Part shown: in pieces, positions 21,681 through 30,980 of the stretch
Layout of the letters: the number at the start of each line of letters is the position of its first letter
How positions within the stretch are numbered: position 1 is the first letter of the stretch
DNA from: Adiantum capillus-veneris
Taxonomy: Eukaryota; Streptophyta; Polypodiopsida; Polypodiales; Pteridaceae
Reading direction: 5' to 3'
Length of the DNA: 60,000 nt
NCBI GenBank assembly: GCA_014529385.2
Contig: CM043971.1
Location: 84,797,340-84,857,339 of the forward strand
The notes under the pieces: model-generated
Database searches by the model: none
What the model saw: only the letters and a program-made list of their open reading frames with translations
Told to the model about the DNA's origin: nothing
Translations under genes and position numbers: made by a program

Positions 21681-23504
21681 TCACCACAGACCAGCTTGGA
21701 GAATCTTCTTGTACGTTACTTCGTTGGAAAAGTGTCCACTAGATTCACCATTATGCGCTTCTGAAATTACTTGCGTTCTTCCTTCCATAGGGACACATCG
21801 TCGAAGTATACCATCAACACCCAGTCGATAAAGTAATCCTCCTATGATAGTAAATTTCAGGCTTTTTATGATCAGAGCTTTCTTCTGATTCTGCTTCCAA
21901 TCCTCTGGAAACGCACCTTGGGAAAGAAATTGATAAATATCATACCATTCAGGAGCAACTGATTCTTCTGCCTCTAACTGAAATAAATCAGCATCCACTG
22001 GTTCATCTCTCAAGGGTGATTCTGAATATCCTTCCGTACTTCTTGAGAGAAAATCAACTCCACAATGGTTTCTGCCAGGCTTATGGAAAATTCTGAATTC
22101 AAACTCCATTAGGAACATCATCCATCTTATCAGCCTGCCTTGAATAATGACTTTATTAATCAGAAACAGAAGAGCCTGATGGTCCACATAAAAATGGAAT
22201 AATTTTCCCAACAGGTAATGCCTGAACTTTGTAGTACTGAAAACCATTCCAAGGGCTTCTCTCTCAGTAGTTGTATAGCCTTGTTCAGCCTGACTGAATC
22301 TGCGACTGGCAAAATAAACCCGATAATCAGTTCTTCCATTTGGCTGAGCTAATATTGCCCCCATTGCCAATCCCGAAGCATCTACATGTACGTGGAAAAT
22401 ACTATCCCAGTTTGGCTGCCTAAGGACTGGTTTACTGGTAATGGCTTTTTTGAAATTCTGGAAGCTCTCCTCGCATTCAGCAGTCCAGTTGAACTTACTG
22501 GTCTTCTTTGTAAGCTCATATAGTGGTACTGCTTGAGAAGCAAACTTATGTACAAATCTTCTATAGAAATTCACATAACCTAAGAAAGAGCTCAACTCTG
22601 AAGCAGTTCTGGGTGCTTTAGCTTGCTGAACACACTGAATTTTGTCATTGGCCATCTCTATTTCATTGCAGGAAACCACATGTCTCAGTAGCTGTCCCTT
22701 CGAGACTAGAAAATAAGATTTGAATGGATTCAAACAAATCCGTTTCTCCTGACAACGTTTGAAAACCATTTCTAGGAATAGGAGGTGCTGTTCCTCATTT
22801 GAATAGACAGTAAAGTTATCCATGAAAATGGCGAGGAACCGATGAAGGAATTTATTAAACATCTCCATCATACACGGCTGAAAGGTAGCTGGTGCATTGC
22901 ACAGGCCAAAAGGCATCACCAGATACATGAAAGCTCCCCACTCAGTGATGAAAGTGGTCTTGGCTCTATCTTCAGGAGCGATCTGTAACTGGTTATAGTG
23001 GCTATAACCATCCATGATGCTATACATTTCATATCCTGCGATCTGATCAAGCAACATTTCAGTAAAAGGCAAGGGAAATGGATCTTTAATAGTTTGGACG
23101 TTTAGTTTCCTATAGTCGACACAAACTCTCAATTTTCCATTCTTCTTGGGAACGACAACTATGGGAAATAGCCAATCGCTGCTTGCCACTTTTGTGATGA
23201 ACCCAGCCTTGAGAAGATTATCAATCTCCTCCTTGACCTTCTTTGCATAGTTGGGGTTCATCCGGTATCTTTGCAATCGTATTGGCCTAGCATCTGGTTT
23301 TAACGGTATTCGATTGTGACATACTTCAGTATCTACTCCCTTTAGATCTGTATGTTTCCAAGCAAACACATCTTTATAGTTCTGGAACATTTTCCGTGCC
23401 TTTTCCTTCATTGCCGGGTTGATGTGCTTGTTGACCTTGATCATCCTAGGATTATCCTCCAATCCTAGGTTCCACTCTTCCACTTCTTGGTCGTTTGGAA
23501 GCAA
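21681..23504 (-). pseudogene. Element C inverted copy: reverse transcriptase and RNase H
   Basis: 607 residues open. RT blocks: 'FPIVVVPKKNGKLRVCVDYR', 'DPFPLPFTEMLLDQIAGYE', 'MPFGLCNAPATFQ', then 'IFMDNFTVYS', where the catalytic second Asp is Asn (22815-22820 on the plus strand, GTTATC). That residue is essential for metal binding, so polymerase activity is lost. RNase H: 'HVDASGLAMGAILAQPNGR', 'TEREALGMVFSTTKFRHYLL' and 'VDHQALLFLINK'. The first His pair of the integrase finger, 'EAHNGESSGHF', lies at the end before the TGA at 21681. Block style fits non-chromodomain plant Gypsy lineages. Confidence 0.92.
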
Positions 23505-24558
23505 CCAGTTTGCTCGCCTCCTTTTCGTTTGGTCGATTCTTCAGCGTAATCCTAGGATGGTCCATTCATTTCTGAATCAATATTCTGATCCACTGGGTAC
23601 TCTTCAGAACATACTGGTTCCTCTACTATACCAGTATAAGCTGGTTCCACCATCCTTCCAGTTAGCTGAACTGTTCTTTCCCCTGTATTAACTTCAGTAA
23701 ACTGATCAGGGAATTGTCTCTTCTGCTTGTCAGCCTGCTCTTTATTCAGCAAGACTGCATTCAAGTCAATCTCTGCCCAAGGAATATGTTCATGGCCTCT
23801 AGCATTCGCTCGATCTTCTTGGCCCTGTACTTCTGACATAACTCCTTCGGCCTCAGTTCCTTTCTCCAGCTCCTAGTATTGTTTGTCTGGATTTGGATTC
23901 TGCCACTGGCCCCTTCTATGGTTAATGTTTGGTTTGCATAGTCATGAACAGCATGTGTTGTTCTCAACCATGTGCGCCCTAGTAGCGTCCCATAGGCCCC
24001 TTGCACATCCAGGACTAGGAAACTGGTTTTGAATTTCTCCCTCCCAACTCTTATCTGCATATTTTCAATCATACCCATCGCCTGTACGACTCTACGATCT
24101 GCCATTCGTACTTTGAATGGTGTTGGTTTCATATTAGTGATACCCATTCTTTGCTGAAGATGGACTCCCATTATGTTGACTCCTGCTCCTCCATCCAGGA
24201 TAACACTTGAGAGAGGTTCCCATTGCTTCCTAACCTTGTAGTCCACCTGAATAAGTGGAACTTCATCATCTCGGACGGTCGTCAGGTCCACTGTTCTGGC
24301 CTCTGCCTCAGCTTTCTTGCGCTGTCTGATAAAGTTGGCCACCTCAGGCAAGGTTTTTCGAATATTCTCTAGCTCTACAGTCAGTTTTTGAATTCTATCA
24401 CAAATTTTCACATGAATTTCTTCTCTCTCTTGGTCAGATTGATTATCAAAGCTTGAAGAACTGGTATCTTCACACTGCCATTCCTCTTTTGGAGTGCTTC
24501 CACTCTTTCCATCCACTCCCAGTTCATCAGCTAGTCCATGTACCACAGCCAACATGGT
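23505..24558 (-). pseudogene. Element C inverted copy: protease and linker
   Basis: Open 24555-23761. The acidic/coiled start matches the forward copy, then 'SSVILDGGAGVNIMGVHL' with catalytic D-G-G-A and 'GAYGTLLGRTWLR'. It is better preserved than the forward copy. A frame change near 23770-23840 leads to the linker (open 23839-23552, 'AEIDLNAVLLNKEQADKQKR'), and a further break leads to RT. Confidence 0.85.
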
Positions 24559-25499
24559 CTAAGTTATGGCCGGTACTGACTGATCTTTATCAGTCGATTG
24601 GGCTGGTATCCTCTGAATGACTCTAGCTTCGGAACTTTCTGGCCGCTCTGGCAGGTTCTTGGCTAAATCCTCCGTGATTTTAGCAGCTAGTTCTCTCTGC
24701 TCTTGCCACTCATCTACCACCTTTTCTTTACCTTTGGCCTTCCAAATTTCTCTTTGTTGAGCCCACTTGTTGCTGTTAGGATTGACTGTTGCTTGTGAAG
24801 TGTTTGGAATTTCTTCAATGACTACACCCTTGCTTCTAGTAACTACCCTGACTCGGACTGACTCTGGTGCCTTAGCTTGAGTAGTAGTAGTTGCAGGTGC
24901 ATCTGAGCATTGGGCTGCAAAATGACCATACTTCCCACAAGTGTAGCAATTCATGCTCCTATTCTGGAAGTTGCCTCGTCTTCTGCCTCTGCCCATACCT
25001 GGTTGGAATCGGCCACGTCCCTGACCAGTACCACTTGTACCTGGTCGCTCCTCTTGAGTTACTTTGACTGGTTCTAAACCTTCACTGGTTCAGTATAGGC
25101 AACCATTGACAGATCTTTGCCTTTCTTAAAGTGGTGGATTCTTATGTCACAATTGTTCCATAGATGACCAAAAGCCTTACAGCAGGTACATTGTGGACAT
25201 TCATCGGAGATATGGTCCTTGGATTTGCATTTCGAACACCAAGTCTCCATCTTTCGAACTGGTTGTCTTGTGTGGCTAATTTTGGCAATCTGTCTAGCCA
25301 TTTGTTCAATTTTCTTGGTCCAGGATCCCTTCTTTGATTTCTCCTTAGCTCGTTCATTAGAGCTGCTCTCAAAGCTACTGGACATCTCACTGGAATTAGA
25401 ACTTTTTGTAGCAGAGCTACTGCTACTGGTCCTTCGCTTCTTGTGGCTCTTTTCCTCCTTGGCCTGCTGTTCCAGTTTTAATGCCCTTTAGACCAGATC
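24559..25499 (-). pseudogene. Element C inverted copy: nucleocapsid with three zinc knuckles
   Basis: Matches 14674-15516. It has 'CSKCKSKDHISDEC' and 'CTCCKAFGHLWNNC' (plus-strand span about 25156-25240) and 'CYTCGKYGHFAAQC' (about 24910-24955). A two-base insertion near 25078 splits the frame between the second and third knuckles. A second open part runs 24996-24559. Confidence 0.87.
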
Positions 25500-26378
25500 A
25501 TTGAATTTCTTGGTAAGGGTTGGTATCTCTTGTTTCCTAAGCTTTTTGCTTCTGAACCCATTCAGGAACCATGCCTTCAACCTCTTCTCAGATGGCGGTT
25601 CTTGTAACTACCTGGTTAGCTCCTTGATCTTTTCCACATAACTGCGGACTGATAAATTTCTCTGTTTGATCTTATCTAGTTCACAGAGAATATCTTCGTC
25701 CCCTCTATTGTCGGAATATTCCAACCTGAAGGCTTTAAGCAATTTGTTGTATGATCTGAGCTGGCAGGTAGGATAATGGTAATACCATTTCTTCGTTGCC
25801 TCCTTCAAGGTTTGTGGAAAATATTCCCCCCAATCATCTTCATCAATATTTTTCAGTTCAGCATACTGCTCGAAAGCCTGTATGTGAACGTTTGGAGCAT
25901 CCTTCCTTCCTCCCTTGAATATTGGAAAAGAAATCTTCAGGGAAGCTGTGGAATCATTCTGATTACTACTGATCCTGCCACTTCTCTTCTTGGATTCAGA
26001 ATGACGCTTGGGAGTCTTCTTGCAATTGTCAGTGTCAGCATCCCAATCAATCTCTGTCTCTGTCTCAGTGTCAGTGTCTTCTTTGGTGTGTCTGCTAGAA
26101 GTACGGTGACTACCTTTACTTCCCTTGGTATCCTCATCTCTCTGTCGGGACCGAGAACTCTTGGAACTCTTGGCTTTCCGTGCTTCCCGTTCTGCCCGTC
26201 GGCGTCGAGAATGACTTGAGTGCTGTGAGTCCTGCGTCTCATTAGCCTGACTATGCTGCTCCTGAGCCTCAGTGTCAGTCATCTTCTCTTGCTTGGGGTC
26301 AGACTCTCTTCCTGACTCCTCAGGAATGGGGTCAACACGAATGGTGGATTTCCGACCACGACTGGATTTTGGTGCCAT
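25500..26378 (-). pseudogene. Element C inverted copy: gag, matrix and capsid part
   Basis: It starts at ATG 26378 ('MAPKSSRGRKSTIRVD') and is open for 256 residues to TAG 25608, where the forward copy has CAG. The N-terminus is highly charged (Arg/Ser/Glu/Asp repeats, residues about 40-130). The capsid region from about 145 has 'LKISFPIFKGGRKDAPNVHI' and 'DEDILCELDKIKQRNLSVRS'. It lacks the 10-base deletion seen in the forward copy, so it better represents the family. The TAA at 25488-25490 is shared with 14671-14673. Confidence 0.88.
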
Positions 26379-26454
26379 TGCTGAAAACTTCCAATTGGGA
26401 GAAGAGTCTTCCAGTCAACGAGCTTCAGCCCGTGCCACCGTGATCGCCAAAATG

Positions 26455-26878
26455 GAATTACTTAGTAGTTACTATGGTAATTACTACAATAAACCCGAAG
26501 TGTATAAATAGGGCCCATTACATTGTAATCGGGTTGGCAATTGTTATCATTTGGGTTAGCGCCTTGGCTACACTTGTACTTGAGAATCATTGGCAGTATT
26601 GTTGGCTGTACTCTCTCTTTGTAAATCATATTCGCTGTAATCTTGATCTGTAATTCCAAGCATGGCATATATTCCAGTTACACTTACTTCTCGTCCAGTC
26701 TTTTGATTCTGAATCTGAACCTTATTTCCAGCACATAAGTTTGATTCTTATTTCAGTATCCAAATTCCAGTCTGGTTTCTGATTCCTGTTCAGTCTACTG
26801 TCTGAAATTTTCCTACACTAGTAGGTGAAATCTTCTAAGACTGGAATTAGCTCTCTTAAGAGATTAGCTCCAATTCCA
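26455..26878 (+). repeat. Right LTR of element C, lacking its first ~55 bases
   Basis: It runs in the same direction as the left LTR, from GAATTACTTAG to CCAATTCCA. It is fused at its left to the inverted primer site and LTR edge ('ccaaaatggaatt'), sharing the bases GAATT at the junction. TATAAATA is at 26503-26510. Confidence 0.9.
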
Positions 26879-27034
26879 GTCTTCTCATACAGGTGCAGTC
26901 TAGCACTTGTATCCCTTTCCCCTTTGTTGTGTCTTGAAAGTACAAGTAAAGTGGGCGACAAATTAAATGGGTGAAAGCGAAGAAGGTTTAAGTCTAAGGC
27001 AACCGCCCTTTTTGGATTAAACAAGCCGGTTACA
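26879..27034 (+). repeat. 3' LTR of element B, right part
   Basis: Starts with the duplicated GTCTT and matches 6013-6163 of the 5' LTR up to GGTTACA. It completes the LTR split by element C. Confidence 0.93.
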
Positions 27035-27039
27035 CGTCT
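27035..27039. repeat. Target-site duplication (right) of element B: CGTCT
   Basis: Identical to 4696-4700, directly after the LTR end ...TTACA. Confidence 0.9.
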
Positions 27040-27522
27040 CCCCTTCACTGCCGTGTATTGCACATCCAGGGCTTTTTAGGCATGTCGTTTTATGTGCACA
27101 CATACACAATGAGTGTACGTGCTTACATACATACATACATACATGCCTGCATGTCGCATGTGTGTGCATAGATGGATCCAGGAAAAGGCCATATTCACCT
27201 ATAAAGGAAAGTGCCAGGTTCGTGCAAAGTATTGACTAGAATTGATGACATACCCAGTTATGTCATCAGTGCCCAATAGTGGGTGTAGAACTATGTACCA
27301 ATATATGCTCTCCTATTTTGCCTTATCCACATGGCTCGTCATCTCGATTCTCACCATCTCCTGCGCACCTTGCTTTCACTCCAATCTATGAGCATTGTTG
27401 TTATTTTACTGCCTAGTTTGAAATATTCTCATTCTTGTCCCATCCTCTGTCTGTTCTTTCGTCTCCCTTGTCCCCTGCTCTTTTTTTGAGGCAAAATCAT
27501 CGCTGGACATACTTGAATGCAG
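27040..27522 (+). other. Probable 3' end of a large TH1 intron
   Basis: No coding sequence was recognised. A short ACAT repeat lies at about 27125-27145. The last 100 bases are pyrimidine-rich and end in TTGAATGCAG, a good splice acceptor before the exon at 27523. Upstream exons of the gene were not found here or in 1-4700. The intron therefore probably extends through the transposon nest and beyond the window start. Confidence 0.6.
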
Positions 27523-28706
27523 GTGAGAGCTTCTGTGAACTGCATGGAGTGCGTATAGAGACTAGAAACACTCATGGAACAGGCTGCACTTTAGCGTCAG
27601 CTATTGCGGCAGAAATGGCGAAGGGGGCTCAAGTAGTCGCAGCTGTTCAGGTTCTTATCCTGCATTAACTTCGAAGAATATTCTAGTGAGTATCTGCTTT
27701 GACAGCTGCTTGATCATATTAGGCAGCAAAGCACTATATACAAGACGCATTGCAGTTCAGCAAAAGGTTGAGAATTGGGAAAGGCCCTCATGGTCCTCTC
27801 AATCATCTCTTTGCGCTTCCCAAGCACACGGAGAAGCCAAAGCATCATATCTTCAAGCCCAGTGATTTAAAGGTGTATGCTGTGACGGACTCGGGCATGA
27901 ACCGAAGATGGCAACGCTCTACAGCTGAAGCAGTAAAATCTGCTATTGAGGGTGGTGCTACAATCGTGCAGCTGAGGTTAATTGCTTTACGACTACACAT
28001 TTCATTTTTATCATTGTCAAAGGGTTGGTCTATTTTTTAACTCTGGCGAGCCTTAAGTTCGGCTTTTTGTTTGCAGGGAAAAAGAAGCAGAGTCTGGTGA
28101 TTTTTTTCAGGTGTGTGTGTGAGAGAAATATGGCACTTTGTTTGTATTATTGTTACTATCAGTGTGGATTTTGTGGCATCGTTACGCCTCTTCAAGAAGA
28201 AACTGTCATGTTTTGTACAGGAAGCCGTGTGCTGTCTTGAAGTTGCAAGAGAGCATGGAGTTCCTCTTGTGATCAATGATAGGTTGGACGTTGCTATGGC
28301 TTGTGGGGCAGATGGAGTTCATCTTGGGCAGTCGGACCTCCCGGTATGCGAGGCTAGGTTGCTATTAGGGCCTTATAAAATTATCGGAGCATCATGCAAG
28401 ACTGCAGAACAGGCACAAAAAGCCTATCAGGATGGGGCAAACTACGTTGGTTCTGGAGGTGTATATCCTACCAACACAAAAAAGAACAATAAAACCATTG
28501 GTCCGGAGGGTCTGCGTACTGTTTGTGAAAGTAGTCCACTCCCAGTTGTTGCGATTGGTGGCATCAATGCATCAAATGTCGAAGAGGTACTCAGGTCAAG
28601 GCTAGCAAATCTGCATGGGGTAGCTGTTGTGTCAGCATTGTTCGACAAGCCGGATATTGTGAAAGAGACCCGTGAATTAGGTGGGATTATCTCCAAATTT
28701 TTTTAA
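27523..28706 (+). CDS. TH1: TH1-type thiamine-phosphate synthase (ThiD-ThiE fusion), 3' exons
   Basis: Four exons with GT-AG introns of 72, 100 and 110 bases: 27523-27650, 27723-27976, 28077-28110 and 28221-28706 (stop TAA 28704). The first encodes the end of the HMP-phosphate kinase domain with '[20 protein letters not shown]', the ribokinase-family anion-hole/Cys motif. The others encode a complete ThiE barrel: 'YAVTDSGMN', '[20 protein letters not shown]', '[20 protein letters not shown]', 'IGASCKT', '[18 protein letters not shown]' and '[12 protein letters not shown]'. In plants TH1 joins HMP-PP and thiazole phosphate to make thiamine phosphate in plastids. All ThiE motifs look intact and reading phase is kept across every junction, so the gene is probably functional. 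The kinase 5' part and transit peptide lie outside the window. Exon 3 is only 34 bases. Confidence 0.93.
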
Positions 28707-29231
28707 CTGTTTGCGAGTTTTTGCTTTCGGTTTTTACTGGTCTACAGGAGGCTTGTGATGATCAGCACTTGCTTCATATTAACTTTTTCAAAGTCTTTCC
28801 TTACTTTTCAGCTCGTCCTTAATTTTGCTAGGAAATGCTTAAAGTTTTTGGGCAGGACCTGACTTTCTTAAAAAAGATAACGTGTAATTGAATTGTCTTT
28901 TTGTCCATTTCTTTCAGTCATAAGAGGCAATGTTTCCAGGTGTTCATTTGGGTAAGAGCTGAGTCTACATTCGGTGCAAATACAGATGAGCGTGTGTTCT
29001 TCCCTGCACCCCTTTCGTTTTCCATGTATTCATTCCTTTGGATGCAGTGAATGCTAGGGGGTAATCCAGCATCACAATGATACACCTCTTTAAAAGGCTC
29101 ACGGCACACATTACACAATCACAATGTCAGATTTCCTGTGTGTCACTTACACACACCTGCAGGGTGTGATTGTTCTAGATTACATGTGGTGTGTGTCCTC
29201 TGTGCATCCATGAAAGGACAAATGGTACAAA

Positions 29232-29232
<1 letters not shown>
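28707..29232 (+). other. TH1 downstream region
   Basis: A T-rich 3' flank with no AATAAA polyadenylation signal that I could fix and no convincing ORF. The short minus-strand frame at 29118-28918 has no recognisable content. Confidence 0.4.

Positions 29233-29325
<93 letters not shown>
29233..29325 (+). repeat. Compound microsatellite (GT)n(GA)n
   Basis: About 36 bases of GT followed by about 57 bases of GA. It abuts the 3' end of the LINE (minus strand), where it reads (TC)n(AC)n after 'ATTTCATTTCATTTC'. Confidence 0.97.
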
Positions 29326-29328
<3 letters not shown>

Positions 29329-29494
29329 GAAATGAAATGTTATATTAATGTCTTCAAAAGGCCAAAATGACCTATGAGAACAAAAAGTTACAATTGGTGA
29401 ATCTGATACCATGTCTGAGTACGGAAATTACAAAATTACAAAGTTTCCAAGTTACAAAGAACTGACACTAAAACACTGAGGAGAAAGGAAATAA

Positions 29495-29516
29495 GGGGGG
29501 AGGGGGGGGGGGGGGG
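29495..29516 (+). repeat. Poly-G tract in LINE 3' region
   Basis: Six G, one A, then fifteen G on the plus strand (C on the LINE sense strand). Confidence 0.95.
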
Positions 29517-29644
29517 TTGTGGGTTCAGATGAAATCTCTCATCGGTCGTTGTCGGATCTCATCGACCTCCTCCATGGTCAGAACTCTGGTTGGGCGTCTT
29601 GCATGTCGAGCTAGAGTGATCTGTATCTTCTGTTGCAACCTTCG

Positions 29645-30534
29645 TCAGTAGTGGGAGACCCCTCGAGGTCGTGGACGTCTGGATCTGCCAAGTTCAGTGG
29701 CTCTGTTAAGCAGTGTACCTCTAGTATGAGTAGGCTCTGAGATCTGCTGTAATGACTGCTTCGTTGGCTCTCCTCCGTCTGGTGTAAAGAACTCTGTGAT
29801 TCGTCTCTGAGATTGTCTTTCCCCTGATGTCCTCAGCAAGCTCTCCCTAAGTCTGTGCAGCTCTAGCAAGAACAATCCGAGACACTTCTGATCCTTGTAT
29901 CTCATGACTCTAGAAAAAGGTCCGAACCCTTCTCTGAACAGGTAGTGGAAGTGTCCGCGTAACTCATAGTATGCCGAGCAGTGGCACGTGTAGTGCAGCG
30001 TTGTATCTGGCTCTAAGTTACATAGGTGACATATCTTGGCTCGTGCCGGCACCCCTCGAAATCGGCCAGTCTCAATCTGGAGCTGATGTGAGGATGTGCG
30101 TATATGTTCAATAGCGCATCTTATCCCATGAGATAAGTGTGTATCCATGTATGCTGGCCTAGTCACAAAGCCGTCCTCCGTGAGTTGGAGAAGATGCTCT
30201 TTGTAGAAGGCCATCTTCGTGCCCAACTCATGTGTCGGCTGTATCCATGTGCTCTTGGTATTTAGCTGAATCAGATCCTGACGTATAAGCCCGGTGATCT
30301 CTGTCCGTGTGAGAGACAAGGAGGGTGCATCCAAGGAGTATTGAAGCGGAGGTAATCTATCCATGTTGAGACCATGCGACTTGAACCATGATGCCATCTG
30401 TCCATACCAACATGGTGTATCGTGTTGTAGAGCTAGTTGTCGAGATGACTCCAAGGCAAGCCGAGCGTATTTGTCTCTGGGGAGATCCCATAGACCGTGC
30501 ATAAAGGAAACTGATCTCGTCAATGCCTCCACCA

Positions 30535-30535
<1 letters not shown>
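29645..30535 (-). pseudogene. LINE ORF2 C-terminal domain with zinc knuckle
   Basis: A 296-residue open stretch forming the end of ORF2. At residues about 167-200 it has 'AKICHLCNLEPDTTLHYTCH', a Cys-x2-Cys...His...Cys/His pattern like the C-terminal finger of plant LINE ORF2 proteins, thought to bind nucleic acid. The tail is Arg/Ser/Pro-rich and basic. It begins just after the G run that separates it from the rest of ORF2. Confidence 0.8.

Positions 30536-30568
<33 letters not shown>
30536..30568 (+). repeat. Run of 33 G inside LINE ORF2
   Basis: An uninterrupted G homopolymer (C on the coding strand, read as a proline run in one frame). The frames on either side are both ORF2-like but differ, so the run sits at a frame break. 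Confidence 0.95.
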
Positions 30569-30569
<1 letters not shown>

Positions 30570-30980
30570 GGCGGCTAGCTCGGCTCGGATAATCTCATGT
30601 GGTGCTGAGGCCTTAGCCCGAATCATCCGAGCGATCATAGAGACCAGAGGCCTCTCCATACAACTCTATCCATCTGTGTTGCCAGATCTCCCATGGTGGT
30701 CTACTGAGGGTCCCCATACCTGAACTCCATAGAGCATAGCTGGAGTCACTAGAGTGTTAAAGAGCCAAAGCTTTGTTCGCGGTTCTTGAAACTGAACCTG
30801 CGAACACATCCTCTGAAACTGAACCTGCGAACACATCCTCTCTAGTCCTCCCAAAGCTGCATATGCTCTCGTCAGTCTAGTCTCTGATGCTCTCCTTAGT
30901 GAAAACACCGGTCCACCGAATACTACCCCAAGATAGGTATATGCATCTGTGTACTCCACAGTCTCCTGGCCATACATAAA
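30569..30980 (-). pseudogene. LINE ORF2 region between RT and C-terminus
   Basis: Includes 'YTDAYTYLGVVFGGPVFSLR' (the Y-L-G motif after plant LINE RT domains) and 'LWLFNTLVTPAMLYGVQVWG', the thumb-like segment. A 27-base in-frame direct duplication (30788-30841) repeats nine residues, RMCSQVQFQ. The frame is lost before the G run. Confidence 0.82.

Larger units (their letters stand above)
13237..26878. mobile_element. Element C: chimeric Gypsy element with inverted internal duplication
   Basis: 13.6 kb between perfect GTCTT duplications. It has an LTR (13237-13715), a forward gag-protease copy to about 16950, then a second copy in reverse orientation. Read on the minus strand from about 26450 to 16951, that copy has gag, protease, RT, RNase H, integrase and an extra ORF. 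A partial LTR (about 26455-26878) closes the element in the same direction as the first LTR. The two gag regions differ by about 5% by eye. RT block style resembles non-chromodomain (OTA/Athila-Tat-like) plant Gypsy elements; no chromodomain was found. Because the duplications are intact, the rearranged molecule probably integrated as one unit. Confidence 0.9.
4701..27034 (+). mobile_element. Element B: Ty3/Gypsy chromovirus, interrupted by nested element C
   Basis: The order is LTR (4701-6163), primer site, gag, protease, RT, RNase H, integrase with chromodomain-like tail (to 11340), a repeat-rich 3' region, a purine tract (11902-11913) and the 3' LTR (11914-13236 plus 26879-27034). Without the insertion its length is about 8.7 kb, a normal chromovirus size. 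The two LTRs differ at roughly 3% of positions in the first 700 bases, counted by eye. All coding parts lie in one frame broken by stop codons until a frameshift near 10395. It is flanked by the CGTCT duplication. It is inactive, but its structure is complete. Confidence 0.93.

Noticed and set aside
30357-30659. Proline-run protein on the minus strand
   Set aside because: The run comes from the 33-G homopolymer and the frame is a broken piece of LINE ORF2.
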